Origin: Coffea arabica
Lineage: Eukaryota > Streptophyta > Magnoliopsida > Gentianales > Rubiaceae
DNA: 64,000 bases
NCBI RefSeq assembly: GCF_036785885.1
Contig: NC_092317.1
Location: 6,636,501 to 6,700,500 of the forward strand
Reading direction: 5' to 3'
Shown here: one piece after another, positions 45,014-57,000 of the stretch
How positions within the stretch are numbered: the stretch's first letter is position 1
Layout: every line of letters starts with the position of its first letter
Program-made: the position numbers and the translations under genes
Notes under the pieces: model-generated
Seen by the model: the letters and a program-made list of their open reading frames with translations, nothing else
Told to the model about the DNA's origin: nothing
Databases searched by the model: none

Positions 45014-45790
45014 TAGGGATGGCAACGGGGCGGGGTTGGGACGGGGGAGGGGTCCCCCGCCCCCCGCCCCGTTGCCTATTAATTCCCCCCGACCCCCGCC
45101 CCGTTCCCCGTCTCCCACTCCCCCCGCCCCGCTTCCCCCGCGGGGTTAATAAAATTTTCCCCGCGAGATTAATAAAATTTTATTATAGTTAAATTTTAAT
45201 AAATAATCAAGTACTAAAATATCAACACATCACCAAGTTATTATTCATTGTAATTTTACAATTGAAACTCATAAAAATAATCAAATAAAAGTTATTTGAA
45301 TACAATCCAACATGATGAAATAAATACAACTAAAATAGTCTAAGTTTTCACTTTTGGTACAAATACAATCACTAATTCATTATTGTGTTTGTGCTTTTTT
45401 TTGAGAAAAAAGTGTTATTCTATTAAGTGTAATTAGAAATTTAGTATAAATGTATTAGTAAATTTAGTATAACTAATTAATAAATTCTATTAGTAGACAT
45501 GTCTAATTATTCGTATCATTGATAATATCAATTATATTACATACACTAATATACATTATATAATATCATTATTATAAGTTTATAACTAATTAAATTACAT
45601 ATTATATATAATTGTATATATATATTTATTTATATATATAAACTTTTTTTTTGCGGGTGGCGGGGCGAGGGTATACTCCCCCGCCCCCCGCCCCATTACT
45701 AAACGAGGGGAAAAAATTCCCTCCCCCCCCCCCCCCCCCCCGCCCCGAGAGCCCCCCGTGGGGCGAGCACCTGCCCCATTGCCATCCCTA
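45014..45790. mobile_element. GC-ended non-autonomous hAT element
   Basis: A 777-bp element starting TAGGGATGGCAACGGGGC, with the inverted counterpart GCCCCATTGCCATCCCTA at the right end. It is flanked by a perfect 8-bp duplication, CCCATATA (45006-45013 and 45791-45798). An 8-bp duplication and these termini indicate the hAT superfamily. The ends are extremely C/G-rich (including a C run near 45721-45741) while the core is very AT-rich. It encodes no transposase; the open frames across the ends are compositional. Confidence 0.9.
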
Positions 45791-46046
45791 CCCATATATG
45801 CATTACTCCCAGATTTTTTTTTTTTTTTTTTGCGAAATTTTGGGGATAAATTCTTGATAGCCTTTATTTCTTGAAATCCTTTAACTGTATTAAATTGTGA
45901 AACTGATCCGTTACAAAACTTACAAAACACCAAAAAGTGATTTCGTCCTCTCTTGATCCTTTTTAAGTAGTTTGTTACTGCGATTTGTCATTATTAATGT
46001 TACCACCAAAAGGTATGTAACGCAGGTTTGCAGCTCCCAACTCCTT

Positions 46047-46052
46047 TATAAT
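46047..46052 (+). promoter_or_regulatory. Possible TATA box of SDR copy 10
   Basis: TATAAT in CCTTTATAATCC, about 85-90 bp before the ATG at 46136. The position is plausible and the match is moderate. Confidence 0.4.
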
Positions 46053-46135
46053 CCTTGGCAAGATCTAGTCCACTACCAGTTTACCGAGCTCAATTCTATC
46101 AAGTGCCTGAGTTATCTAAACAAACTACATCAATC

Positions 46136-46939
46136 ATGGCACTGACTAGAGAAAACACCTCAACTTCAAGGTGGTCTCTGTTAGGCAAGACAGCTCTTGT
46201 CACCGGTGGAACTCGCGGAATCGGACGCGCAATTGTGGAGGAGCTAGCTCAACTTGGTGCCACTGTCCACACTCTCGCAAGAAAAGAAGCAGAGCTAAAT
46301 CAACTCTTACAAGAATGGTCCTCAAAGGGGTACAAGATCACTGGCTCCATCTGCGATGCATCCTCAAGAGAGCAAAGAATTGAGATCATCGAAAAGGTCT
46401 CTTCCCTCTTTGATGGAAAGCTTAATATCCTAGTAAATAATGTTGGAACAGGCGTGAGGAAGCCAGCTGAAGATTTTACAGCTGAGGAATATCATATGAT
46501 TATGTCTATGAACCTCGAATCTTGCTTCCATCTCTCCCAACTTGCTTATCCTCTTCTGAAGTCATCTGAGAATGGAAACATCGTATTCATCTCCTCCGTT
46601 GCAGGTTTGGTAGGTCTGCAATATTCAGCTGTTTATTCAGCAACTAAAGCTGCAATGAATCAACTCACAAGGAATTTGGCTTGTGAATGGGCTAAAGATA
46701 ACATTCGGGTCAATTCTGTTGCACCTTGGTTCATCAGAACCCCACTGGTGGAAGATTGGATTGGGGCTAATGACAACTTGAAGAAAATAGAATCAAGAAC
46801 TCCCATGAGGCGAATTGGAGAGCCTGAAGAAGTTTCATCCCTCGTGGCATTCCTTTGTCTCCCTGCTGCTTCATACATCACTGGACAAGTTGTGCCTGTC
46901 GATGGAGGAATGACTGTGAATGGATGTCAATGGGATTAA
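46136..46939 (+). CDS. Tropinone-reductase-like SDR (SDR copy 10)
   Basis: A 267-residue intact SDR with [10 protein letters not shown] from residue 23, NNVG, the serine in ISSVAG, and Tyr167/Lys171 in VYSATK. The active site is complete. The start at 46136 ([15 protein letters not shown]) aligns with the paralogs; an in-frame ATG at 46055 would add 27 residues with no counterpart and would lie almost at the TATA-like site. It stands alone on the plus strand, outside the head-to-head units. It ends NGCQWD like the unit genes, so it may be close to their ancestor. The cofactor region contains [11 protein letters not shown], with the Arg/Lys typical of NADPH preference. Confidence 0.9.
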   Translation: MALTRENTSTSRWSLLGKTALVTGGTRGIGRAIVEELAQLGATVHTLARKEAELNQLLQEWSSKGYKITGSICDASSREQRIEIIEKVSSLFDGKLNILVNNVGTGVRKPAEDFTAEEYHMIMSMNLESCFHLSQLAYPLLKSSENGNIVFISSVAGLVGLQYSAVYSATKAAMNQLTRNLACEWAKDNIRVNSVAPWFIRTPLVEDWIGANDNLKKIESRTPMRRIGEPEEVSSLVAFLCLPAASYITGQVVPVDGGMTVNGCQWD

Positions 46940-48028
46940 TGTATTAGGGATTTAATCATCAATAAGTTTCTTGCCAAACTGCCAATGCTTTTGTTGATCG
47001 TGTAATATAAACATGTTGCTTGTGTTATATGTATGTGTTTATCATAGTACTCGACTGGCATTATCAGATTAGTGTATGTGTTGCTTATTAAATTGCATTT
47101 ATGTGTGTGTGTGTGTGTGGGTGTGTTGCTTGTTAATGACATTATTGTGTTCTCAACCACTTACTGCATTCTGATTTTAGATTGTTTTCCTTTTTGTCCA
47201 GAAAAGAAAAATAAAACCAGAAGCAATTGTTAACCCAGAGGGTAGTGTTGTAATCTTAATAATAGTTTAGGCACATATCTGTCAGCTTAGTCAATATAAG
47301 AGCCAGGTGGAGTGCCTAAAACTTTGTGTGGAGTGACAACAATATTTTTGCCATAATCTAAGTACACATGAGTATTATATGCGAAATTTGAGTTTTAATA
47401 AATCAATTCTACAAAATCAATTATAGAATCAGAAATAGTTGTTTTCTTCTTTTTTTTTAATAAAACAGAAAACAATATTATTAATAAACTAGTTGAAAAT
47501 CATCCAACACGATTTACTTGACAAATACACTGCACTAATGACAAAAAATATATAAAACATGTCACAGATATACCTAATGTAAAAAATCTTTAAATTTAAC
47601 AGAGTTATAAAATATAAAATAAATAATTGTCAATCAGAAGAAGTTGACAACATGCCCCAAAAATTAAACATGTCTGACCAACCTCCCTCCGTCCCTCCCT
47701 CCCTCCTTCCTAGACATGAGCTCCACATGGACATTGAGATGTTAAAAAAACCCATTATGACTTTTGGGTTGCACAAGCAATGGTCCATATGAATCCCATA
47801 AAATCCACCACTTTCACAGGTTTCAATTGGGGAAGAGAGGACTTCGGCCCGTCTGGGCAAGAAGCCCATGAATTACCTCCAAAGTGGATCCTTTGGAAAT
47901 AGTACTTCACCCAGAGTTGTCGATGATCTCGCCGAAGACCTTATCAAGAAAAAAATATGACGAAAGTTTAGATTATACCACGTCCAATACTCCAATGTGG
48001 TGTGCAATTGCGATTGGCACCATCCCAT
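46940..48028. other. Spacer between SDR copies 10 and 11
   Basis: Contains a (GT)n microsatellite at 47101-47126, a diverged copy of the repeat at 42960 (47490-47605) and a CCTCC-rich run at about 47685-47712. No gene is seen. Confidence 0.6.
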
Positions 48029-48035
48029 TATAAAA
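48029..48035 (+). promoter_or_regulatory. TATA box of SDR copy 11
   Basis: TATAAAA about 106 bp upstream of the ATG at 48141, a normal distance for a plant gene with a short leader. Confidence 0.55.
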
Positions 48036-48104
48036 TCAGATAATTAATTGCTAATCCTTCCCACTATTTCTTGTCGTACTAGTTTGTACCCGGAGCTCCG
48101 CTAG

Positions 48105-48935
<831 letters not shown>

Positions 48936-49027
48936 AAGAATCAGGGCCATTCAGAGAAGCTTTTTTTTTTTTGAGAGTTTGAGATTATATGTGTTGTTAT
49001 CAAGTTCTACTAGTCTTTGTCAATTTT

Positions 49028-49098
49028 TATTTTTTTTTTGGTTGATAAGGAATCCGCAATCACTATTCGAGAACATGCGCTGGGTAAATCCCGCAAGC
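49028..49098 (-). mobile_element. 5'-truncated SINE/LINE tail
   Basis: A T run followed by GGTTGATAAGGAATCCGCAA and about 45 bp more, flanked by near-identical CTTTGTCAA-TTT repeats (49015-49027 and 49099-49111). On the minus strand it is a 3' retroposon end with an A tail. Confidence 0.6.
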
Positions 49099-49427
49099 CT
49101 TTGTCAACTTTGTTTTCACAGACAAAGCTATCTGTCATTATCGTCCGTTTGCAAATTGGAATTTACCGCAACACGTATAATGGGCCATAGTTTGTTCTGT
49201 AAGCAGACGGCCAGAAGCAACTGGTTGGAGTTTCGCCTTTGCATTTTAGGCAATTCTTGTAATTTTCTAATCTGTCATCATAGACGAAACTTTTCAAGGA
49301 TTGGTCGACACTGGCCAAGATCTGCCTATTTGTTTATGGTTTATAACTTAACTTTTAGAGCCATTAGCATCCTCTTGTTTTATTCATTGGGGTGCTTCAA
49401 TTTTTTTTTTTTTTTTTTTGCAACACA

Positions 49428-49452
49428 AGAGAGAGAGAGAGAGAGAGAGAGG
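49428..49452 (+). repeat. GA microsatellite
   Basis: About twelve GA units directly after a long poly-T stretch. Confidence 0.9.
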
Positions 49453-50735
49453 GAGGTAGGAATTAAGAATTGTCGAGAGAACAGGAGTATTTAAATCCAA
49501 AATCTCTAATTTTTAGAGTCTCAGCGTAAACTACTAAATCAAAACCTCTTCAACTATTTAAGCTTTGGCGTTTAGTCGAAACATAAAAGCCAATCAAGGA
49601 TGGTAAATCAATTTACAACCAATTCTGCAATCAATCCGGAACTTGTATTCAGATGTTTGAACTGCTAAGAAAGGATCATGTTTTGAATATCAAGAGCATT
49701 CAAAAATGTGTACTGTTAAAATGCTTATTTCAAGAGGATTAAATAATTTGTGATTTGCTAGATGGATTATATCCAACTGCATGATATGCTAGAAAGAAAA
49801 AGAAACATGTGACATTCTGTATTCTACAGTAGAGGCATTTCCACCTCAAAAAAAGCACCAAAAGATTTGTCATTTTATATAGTCCACACTAGGGGCATTT
49901 AAAATTCTTTTAAAAAAATCGATTAATCAGCCAATCCAATTTGAATGCGACATCAAACATCATTAAAATGGAATTGAATTAACTTCTAATTTTAAATTCT
50001 ATAAAACAGTTTGGAAATAGATATTAAAATTCAATCTCTCAATTTCCCATTACCAATCGAATTACTAAATTTCATATTTTAATTAAATATTGTATACTTA
50101 TTGATATATTAAATTACATATTAATGTATCAGTAAATAGTGTTATAATTTATAATTTGTGCTACTATACAAAAATGTGAGGTTAAAAACGTATTAATTAA
50201 TATATTAATAATCTTTATATTGCTAATTACATATTAAATATACTTAATTAATCTACATTTGGAAATCCAGTTTAAAAGTTTGGATATTATGGAAATAGTG
50301 ACTATCTATCCAATATCTAATTACCAATATCCAAATCTAGTTAGAGGATTTTTATTTTTGCACAATATGAAGGGACAGAGTAAGCTATTGAGCTCAATGA
50401 GCTGTCCAAAAATTTCTTCTGTTGACATCAAAGAAGGCCGGTTAGGCGGCCATAGAATGCATGTCCAAAATCTTACTGTCGTCGTACCAGTGATGCAGCA
50501 CTTGTAAATAACAGGTCTCTTCCACAAACAAAACCTGTAAATTTTTTTAGAACCTTCAAATATGTACAGATCCACTACAAAGGAATTCAGATGCTTTGAA
50601 TTCTTAGATACAAAGGTAGAATACATGACGAACCTAATCAATTGGCTCAGCAACATACAACAGCATTTTCCGTATCATACACAGGACAGGTTGAAATCGA
50701 AAACAAAATCTTTAGATAAGCTTACAAAAATATTG

Positions 50736-53700
50736 TTACCTCTTACCTGTTGCATCCGTCTTCATCTTCTTTATGGAGTCAAACAAGGACGAATGTTCTT
50801 GTCTGTTTGATTTTTTAGCAAATGGATTAGATGGACGATTGAAGCTTACAGGAATCTCTTCTGGCTGCTTCTTAACTGGATTTATTGCTTCTTTAACATC
50901 CTTCGCTTCGCCTGCATTCTTCACTTCCACTGTCTTCCCTACTCTCAAGGCTCGAGTTGGTTCAACTATGCCATTTCCAGCATTAGGAGGCTGCTCGGTT
51001 TTTTCCTCTTTTGGGAAGGAAGGGGTTGATGATCTTTGGGGTGGAAATGGTAAAACAGCTTTTTCTGTGCTGCTTTCTGGCAGACTAGGCCTTTGAAACA
51101 CGTCATCCGCTTGGACAGGAGCATCGAATTTAAAGTTGCCATGGAGGACTGTGCTCCCCATTGCTTCATTTGACATTCTTTCCTGCAAGTAGGCCAAATG
51201 ATGAAAATCAACATGAGAAAAACTATAATAGCTTTCCTTGGGGATTTAGTTCCAATGTTGCAATTTTTGGAATGTGCAGGATGACATTTAATAAATGTAC
51301 TCCACCTCCAATATGGTACTAAAGCGTTCTGCCAGGTTTGGTAATTTTAGTGCGGTAACTAGCTTTATCGCCCCTTTTACTGATTTTTCCATCGAAAGAA
51401 GCTTCACAAGTTCAGTGGCTCTCACAAGCTTGTCACCTGATGAAAATAAAAGCAAGCAGCTGACTTGAAGATAATTTTGGAAAGCTTTTCTATTAATTCA
51501 TATCAAATAACCCAATTTGCCTGGTGGAGAAAAGTTTCCACCCAAGCTGCCTCTAATGAAAGACTCACCATTGCAGCATGATGCAATAAGCCTCAAGATG
51601 CACCTATCAAGAGCTGCTTCAATAGTGAATGCCTCATCATCGATTGAAGCTGTGTCCCTGCCAGCAGCTGCATTTTCTTCAATTCTTTTCTGAATCTGAA
51701 ACATTAGCCAGAAATTCATTGAGAGCTGAGCATTTTGTTTCTGTGGTTGAAATGAACTGATGGGGAGATTGAATACCAGAACAAAGAAACAAAATATTCT
51801 TACACACATGCAGACACTGTCATTTGATATTTAAAAAGTGTAATTTAGTCACACTACCTATAAATGGAAGCAGATCAAATGGACGCCTACAGTTTAGCAG
51901 ATCAAATGGACGCCTACAGTTTAGTCATGGTACACTGAAGAAAGCACGAGACACATTAGGAAGAGTACCTGGTGCAGATGCATGTTATTCAATATAAATT
52001 CATTCTCCAGGTTTTCAGCTCCAAGGTCAGAAGCAGCAAGTGGAAATGAAAGATCTAACAGCGTGAGAATTGGTTTGGGAGTGGCCTGGGAGAGGTCAAG
52101 AGAAGGATAAAATCAAAATTTTGACATAATAGCAAAACATCAAGGAAATAAATTGCAGATCACCCCATACCTGTGGGAATGAATAAGGTGATTTGCAAAC
52201 CACGCAAAACAGCTTTGTTGCGTTTAATCCAACAACCCAATAGTTTTCATCTGGCTTCTTCAATTTACTGGAACTACAGTTTTATAATTTTAAGTCAAAC
52301 ACACCATTCTAACATCTGTGGCCCATAGATAGTAATTCATATTTGAAGTATTCATACCTAAAAACTGGAAACCAACTTCCTCCATATTGATTTGTATAAA
52401 CTCTCAAGACACCCTGAACATTCAATACAAAGATTGTTCAATTTGGATTAAATTGATTCTCAACGACAAATATTTTACAGCAAGGATGCTGGAAATAAGG
52501 TGCACCTTAGAATCAAAAGAACCAAGTTGGCCTTCTTCACTGAAACCAAACCACGTTAGGTATGATCCGGGAGTCAACGGAAGTCGCCCTCTGAGAGACT
52601 CTGTTGCACTACGAACGTTCAATACCCTGAACTCAAGCATCTGCTTGGCAAAATCATTACCATGAAACTCACGACCACTGTTGCAATGACATCATGCAAC
52701 TAAACAAAAAGTCAAATTTGTACCTGTCCATCTGAGGGAAGTGCAGGAGAAGAATGTGTAACAACAGCAAGTTCATCCTTAAGTCCAACTAAGGTCACCA
52801 CTGGTCCATCAAGTGAAAGGATATACCTCTACACATAATTGGAAGTAGAAAAAGATAATTTGTTGCAAGTTTTGATATCATAAAAGCACGAATTACCCTA
52901 GACATACTTAATGTGTAAAAAAAGGTGACACAGTAGAGTTGTTGAAGCATGAAGTTTGAAGCTAGCTGGCTCAAGTAGTGACAGACCTGCAAGCCACTGT
53001 CACTGAAGATACGAAGAAAATTAAGACTAGTAGCAGCAGCAACCCAAGTAGTTCCAAGAGCCACTGCCCTTACTTCTTCTTCTTCAAGTCTCATAGACCA
53101 CTGAAGTTGAGGAAACGATATTAAATGTCACAGAAAAAGATAAAATTACTGACTGGGAGTGATGAGTGAAGAATAAGATGCAAGTAATAGTGTATACAAG
53201 TGAGGCACAAAGCATATTTACCTCACTATTACTGGCCCAGCTACTGAATGGGCGATACATAAGTGTGCTCATATTCTTCTCGCCCTTGCATGGATTTGCA
53301 AAAACACTTCCGTTCTCATTTAAAGATGCCATTGTGAAGCCAAAGTAATCAGTCATTGCAGGCACTCGAGGACCACTACTTGTATCATGAAAGTCAATCT
53401 GCAGTTGCATCATAGTTTAATGAACTGGTAGTGGAAATGACAACTGAAGCCCTTCACATGAATGATGCGCAAAACTATGTATCATGCAGAACCAGAAATT
53501 CAATACTGATCAGCACTTGTTAGCAATGCCACTAAACCACATTGGCAAACACACGATATCTAAACTAACAATTTACAAATATCAAAACAGAATTAATAAT
53601 AACTCGTTTTTGCTTGATCATATGTGATGGTTGAGGGTGTGTAGCTGGTAACAGACTCCAAGAATAAATACTTTGACAAAATACCTCATCTACTAGACCA

Positions 53701-56221
53701 CCATGAAATGTTACAAGAAGCATATTACTTCATGTTTATTGCACCAAACTGATTACAATCAAGTAACATATAAAGTCTTTGACCAGGAATTGTTTCAGTA
53801 GGTCTAATTGCAATCTTTCACTAGATAATTCAAGAATTGTATATAGATAATCTAGAGATTCTTCAGAATCAATTCCTAATAGCCCAAAGCTTCCTAATAT
53901 TATTGCTTCATGTCTTTGTAGCAGTTGCAACAATTATTTGCAGCCACTGAAATGAAATTAAAAACTTTCAAAAAATAATAGATGCATCTGCTGATTTTTT
54001 TCATTTGGAGTTTTGTATGTTGTCATATTAGTACAAAGTGTGCAAAGTATTTTGTCTGTTAGCTATATGGTAACAATTAACAAAAACACCCTACTTTTGT
54101 CAGCAGTAATACATCGCAGCCAGAGGCGCAGAGTACAAAAGAGTTTATTACACCAAAAGATTGATAAAAAGAGAGAAATAGTAGTTAAAATCATGAGCTT
54201 CGAAATATAAACTGAAATACCTCTATGTGGGAATACCCATCATGATCCATTGAGGTCACACTGCCTAACATGTTATAACACAGGAAACGCCTTTTTCCAG
54301 GCTGCACAGGTGTAGCTCCGGGTTGAAAAGCTTCTTGCATTTTAGGTGCAGAATAGGTCATACTATTTTTTATTTCATGCTTCTCGTGATCAATGCTATC
54401 CTTTTTGCTTTTAGAAGCCTTTTTGTGAGATTCCACCTTTGGATGCAAATCCAACTCATCATTGATGTCTTCTCCCCAACTATCATCAAGTGTAGAATTT
54501 TTGCGCAACCTTTTTCTGCTTGATAATTCAGGTTCACCAAGACTGTCCTCACCAAGATCACTCAAACTACCAGATGCACTAGCTTCTTCCTCGTCTTCAT
54601 CAAACAGAAGAAGGCCATTGGAACGCACATTGGGTATGTCTTCAGTTGGGGATTTCATTGATGATGGTACTGGTGATTCCCATACTCCATACTTTCCCTT
54701 ACTGTCAATTACTGCCAAAGCATTACCATGTGGTTTCCAAGCCATACAAGATATCCTATCACTGAATTTCTGCCGATCAATGTCCTGCTTTTTGTCAACA
54801 TCCCAAATGATAATCTGTCTATCTGAACCAGAGGTAGCCATGTATCGCCCATTAGGCGACCAGGACAAGAAACAAATTGGTTGCACATGATCACCTCTCA
54901 GTGAAAAAAGTTTTTCAGCAGTGTCCCTATCATACATCACCACATCGTTTTTCAAACCTGGGACAGCCAACAGGTCCCCATCTGGACTCCAGCTAAGCAT
55001 ATTCATAGCAGATTGATCAGAAAAAGTGGCAGGCGCTATGCCCTTGAGCGTGTTAAGTATTGTTCCAGGCTGGAGTTCCCAGTGTATGACAGTCCCTGTT
55101 GAATCAACTGAAGCAAAATATTCACTCTTAGGATCAAAAGCTAAGCCAGTAATAGATCCTTTATGCCCTTTAAGAACTCTTGCTATTGAACCATCAATTG
55201 TGTTGATAAGTTTGATCCCTTCATCATCACCAGCAGCTGCCAGCATGGTACCCGATTTATTGAAAGCAAGTGCCCGTATTGGCAATGTGAATCTAGTGAT
55301 ATTAGTCTCAAACTCCCCACCTGATTTACAAGAATCAGCCAAAACAGTAAAAACTTATAAAAATCTGGACAATAGATAAATTAGTTTAAATTAACTAAAT
55401 TGCACTCAATTGAAGTTTCAGCTTTGCCGCCAACTATCCACCAAGATTTTTACTTTTCAATGAAGATACATAATTAAGGTGTGCGAATACAGCTGAAACA
55501 GAACTCCCATGTATTAACTGCTTAGTCCCAATGTAATTGAAACATTCATGTAGCTCGTTGGATAAAACGTGGAACTGACCTCAAGCAAAAAAAAAGGGAC
55601 GCTCCTCCCTATTCCTGGTCCAAATCTTGAAGTTCAAATTAAATCATACAATTGCATATGAGATGAATCTTGCTGCTCTTGCTGAGAGCAGCAAGAATCA
55701 TCCACAGTTAATACCAAAAACGCAGGAATATACAATCAAGATAACTTCCATAGTTCCATAAAGCCTGAACAGCATTGCCTTAGCTTATGCACATTTATTT
55801 TCAAGGATAATTAAAATTAACAGATTTTCAAAAAAATTCCCAAAATAAAATTGGCAATAATAGATCCCAAAGAAAACCATAACATTTCCCTAACCCTGGT
55901 GGGGCCAAGGAGGCCCTAAATGAGTTGTTCATTTTTGTTACCAGGAAATTTGTAGAGCTTAACGGAATGGTCAATAGATCCGGAAGCCAGGCAGGTGAAA
56001 TTGGGGCTAAGAGCCAAAGCGGTGACGCCGTCGCGGTGGTGTTTGATAGATTTAGGGTTAACCGACGGAAATTGGGCGTCGTGAACCCAGATTGACGGAT
56101 CGGAAGACGACGCCGTTACAATGCGGTCCCCCTGCTGGTCCCACAAAATCGAGCAGAATGAGTTGCCGCCATTTTCGCCGTTCTTGTGAGCTTCTCTGAG
56201 CTTAATAGTTCGGATCTTCAT
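50736..56221 (-). CDS. CTF4: CTF4/WDHD1 (AND-1) replisome WD40 protein
   Basis: A nuclear adaptor linking the replicative helicase to DNA polymerase alpha and other replisome clients; the Arabidopsis homolog is also known as EOL1, tied to Polycomb silencing. Twelve exons read by eye: 56221-55942, 55320-54221, 53398-53222, 53100-52987, 52828-52724, 52640-52506, 52413-52358, 52267-52171, 52085-51969, 51695-51569, 51436-51306 and 51182-50736. They give about 961 residues, near the family's usual length. All junctions are GT-AG and frame-consistent. Exons 1-2 encode N-terminal WD40 repeats (GSIDHSVKLYKF, LKGHKGSITGLAFDP, GSDRQIIIWDVDKK), then an acidic Ser-rich linker (DEDEEEASASGS). Exons 3-11 encode the central SepB domain. 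Exon 12 is a Pro/Lys-rich tail with EHSSLFDSIKKMK. The acceptor of exon 10 could be six bases further in (51689). Confidence 0.92.
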
Positions 56222-56589
56222 GGTCCGGTTTGATTTTTCCCCGGTCGGCTGTCTTCTTCTCACTTGGTTTTTTGGGTTTCTGTTGATATGAGAATTTTGG
56301 GAATTTCTTTCAGCGACTGAGGTAAAGGGTTTCGGGTTTGGCGGGAAAGTTTTGGAGGGTGAGGGGAAATTTGGATTTTTCCGCGGCACAATAAACTTTT
56401 GAGAATTTAACAAATGGGAGCTTCATTCTTGGCTATTTTTGAAAATATCCCTTTTTTTCCCTCTTTCTTCCCCTTGTTTATCTTTTTCCCACCATTTCTG
56501 GAATTTACATTTTTAGGATCGCTATGCTAAATGAGTTTAAGAAAAGGTAGACAAAATTGACATTCAAACTTGACTTTGTCACAATTATT

Positions 56590-57000
56590 GATAATAATTA
56601 GAATCCCAACTCATTGTTTATAAAAAAAATGAAAAAGATGTTCAAACTCGACTCAATTATAATTGTTGAGATGATTTATAATTTGAATTAAACCACCAAC
56701 TTGTGCTCTCAAATTTATCTACTCAAAATGGGTGAAATAATCTTTACTTAACAATTTGTGAATCATTTTTTTCTCTTTTGTATTGAGACGATTTATAGTT
56801 TGAAATTCAATTACCAACTCATTATTTATTTAAAAAAAACGAAGAAGAACGATAAAGGTACTCAAACTTGACTCAATTTATAATTGTTGAGATGATTTAT
56901 AATTGAATTAAACTACCAACTTGTGCTTTCAAATCTATCTACTAAAAATGGGCGACACAATCTTCACTTAACAATTTGTAAACCCTTTTTTCTTTATTTC
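56590..57000 (+). repeat. Diverged tandem repeat of about 235 bp period
   Basis: TTGTTGAGATGATTTATAAT, ACCAACTTGTGCT and TTAACAATTTGT each occur twice in the same order (about 56660-56755 and 56885-56985). Two head-to-tail copies with many differences. Confidence 0.75.

Larger units (their letters stand above)
48936..50735. other. Spacer between the SDR cluster and CTF4
   Basis: Holds the retroposon stub at 49028-49098, a GA microsatellite at 49428-49452 and otherwise AT-rich DNA. The part just left of 50735 should contain the 3' UTR of CTF4. Confidence 0.6.

Noticed and set aside
45595-45933. Open frames across the right end of the hAT element
   Set aside because: They arise from C/G-only and T-rich composition, and contain poly-Gly or poly-Pro with no domain.
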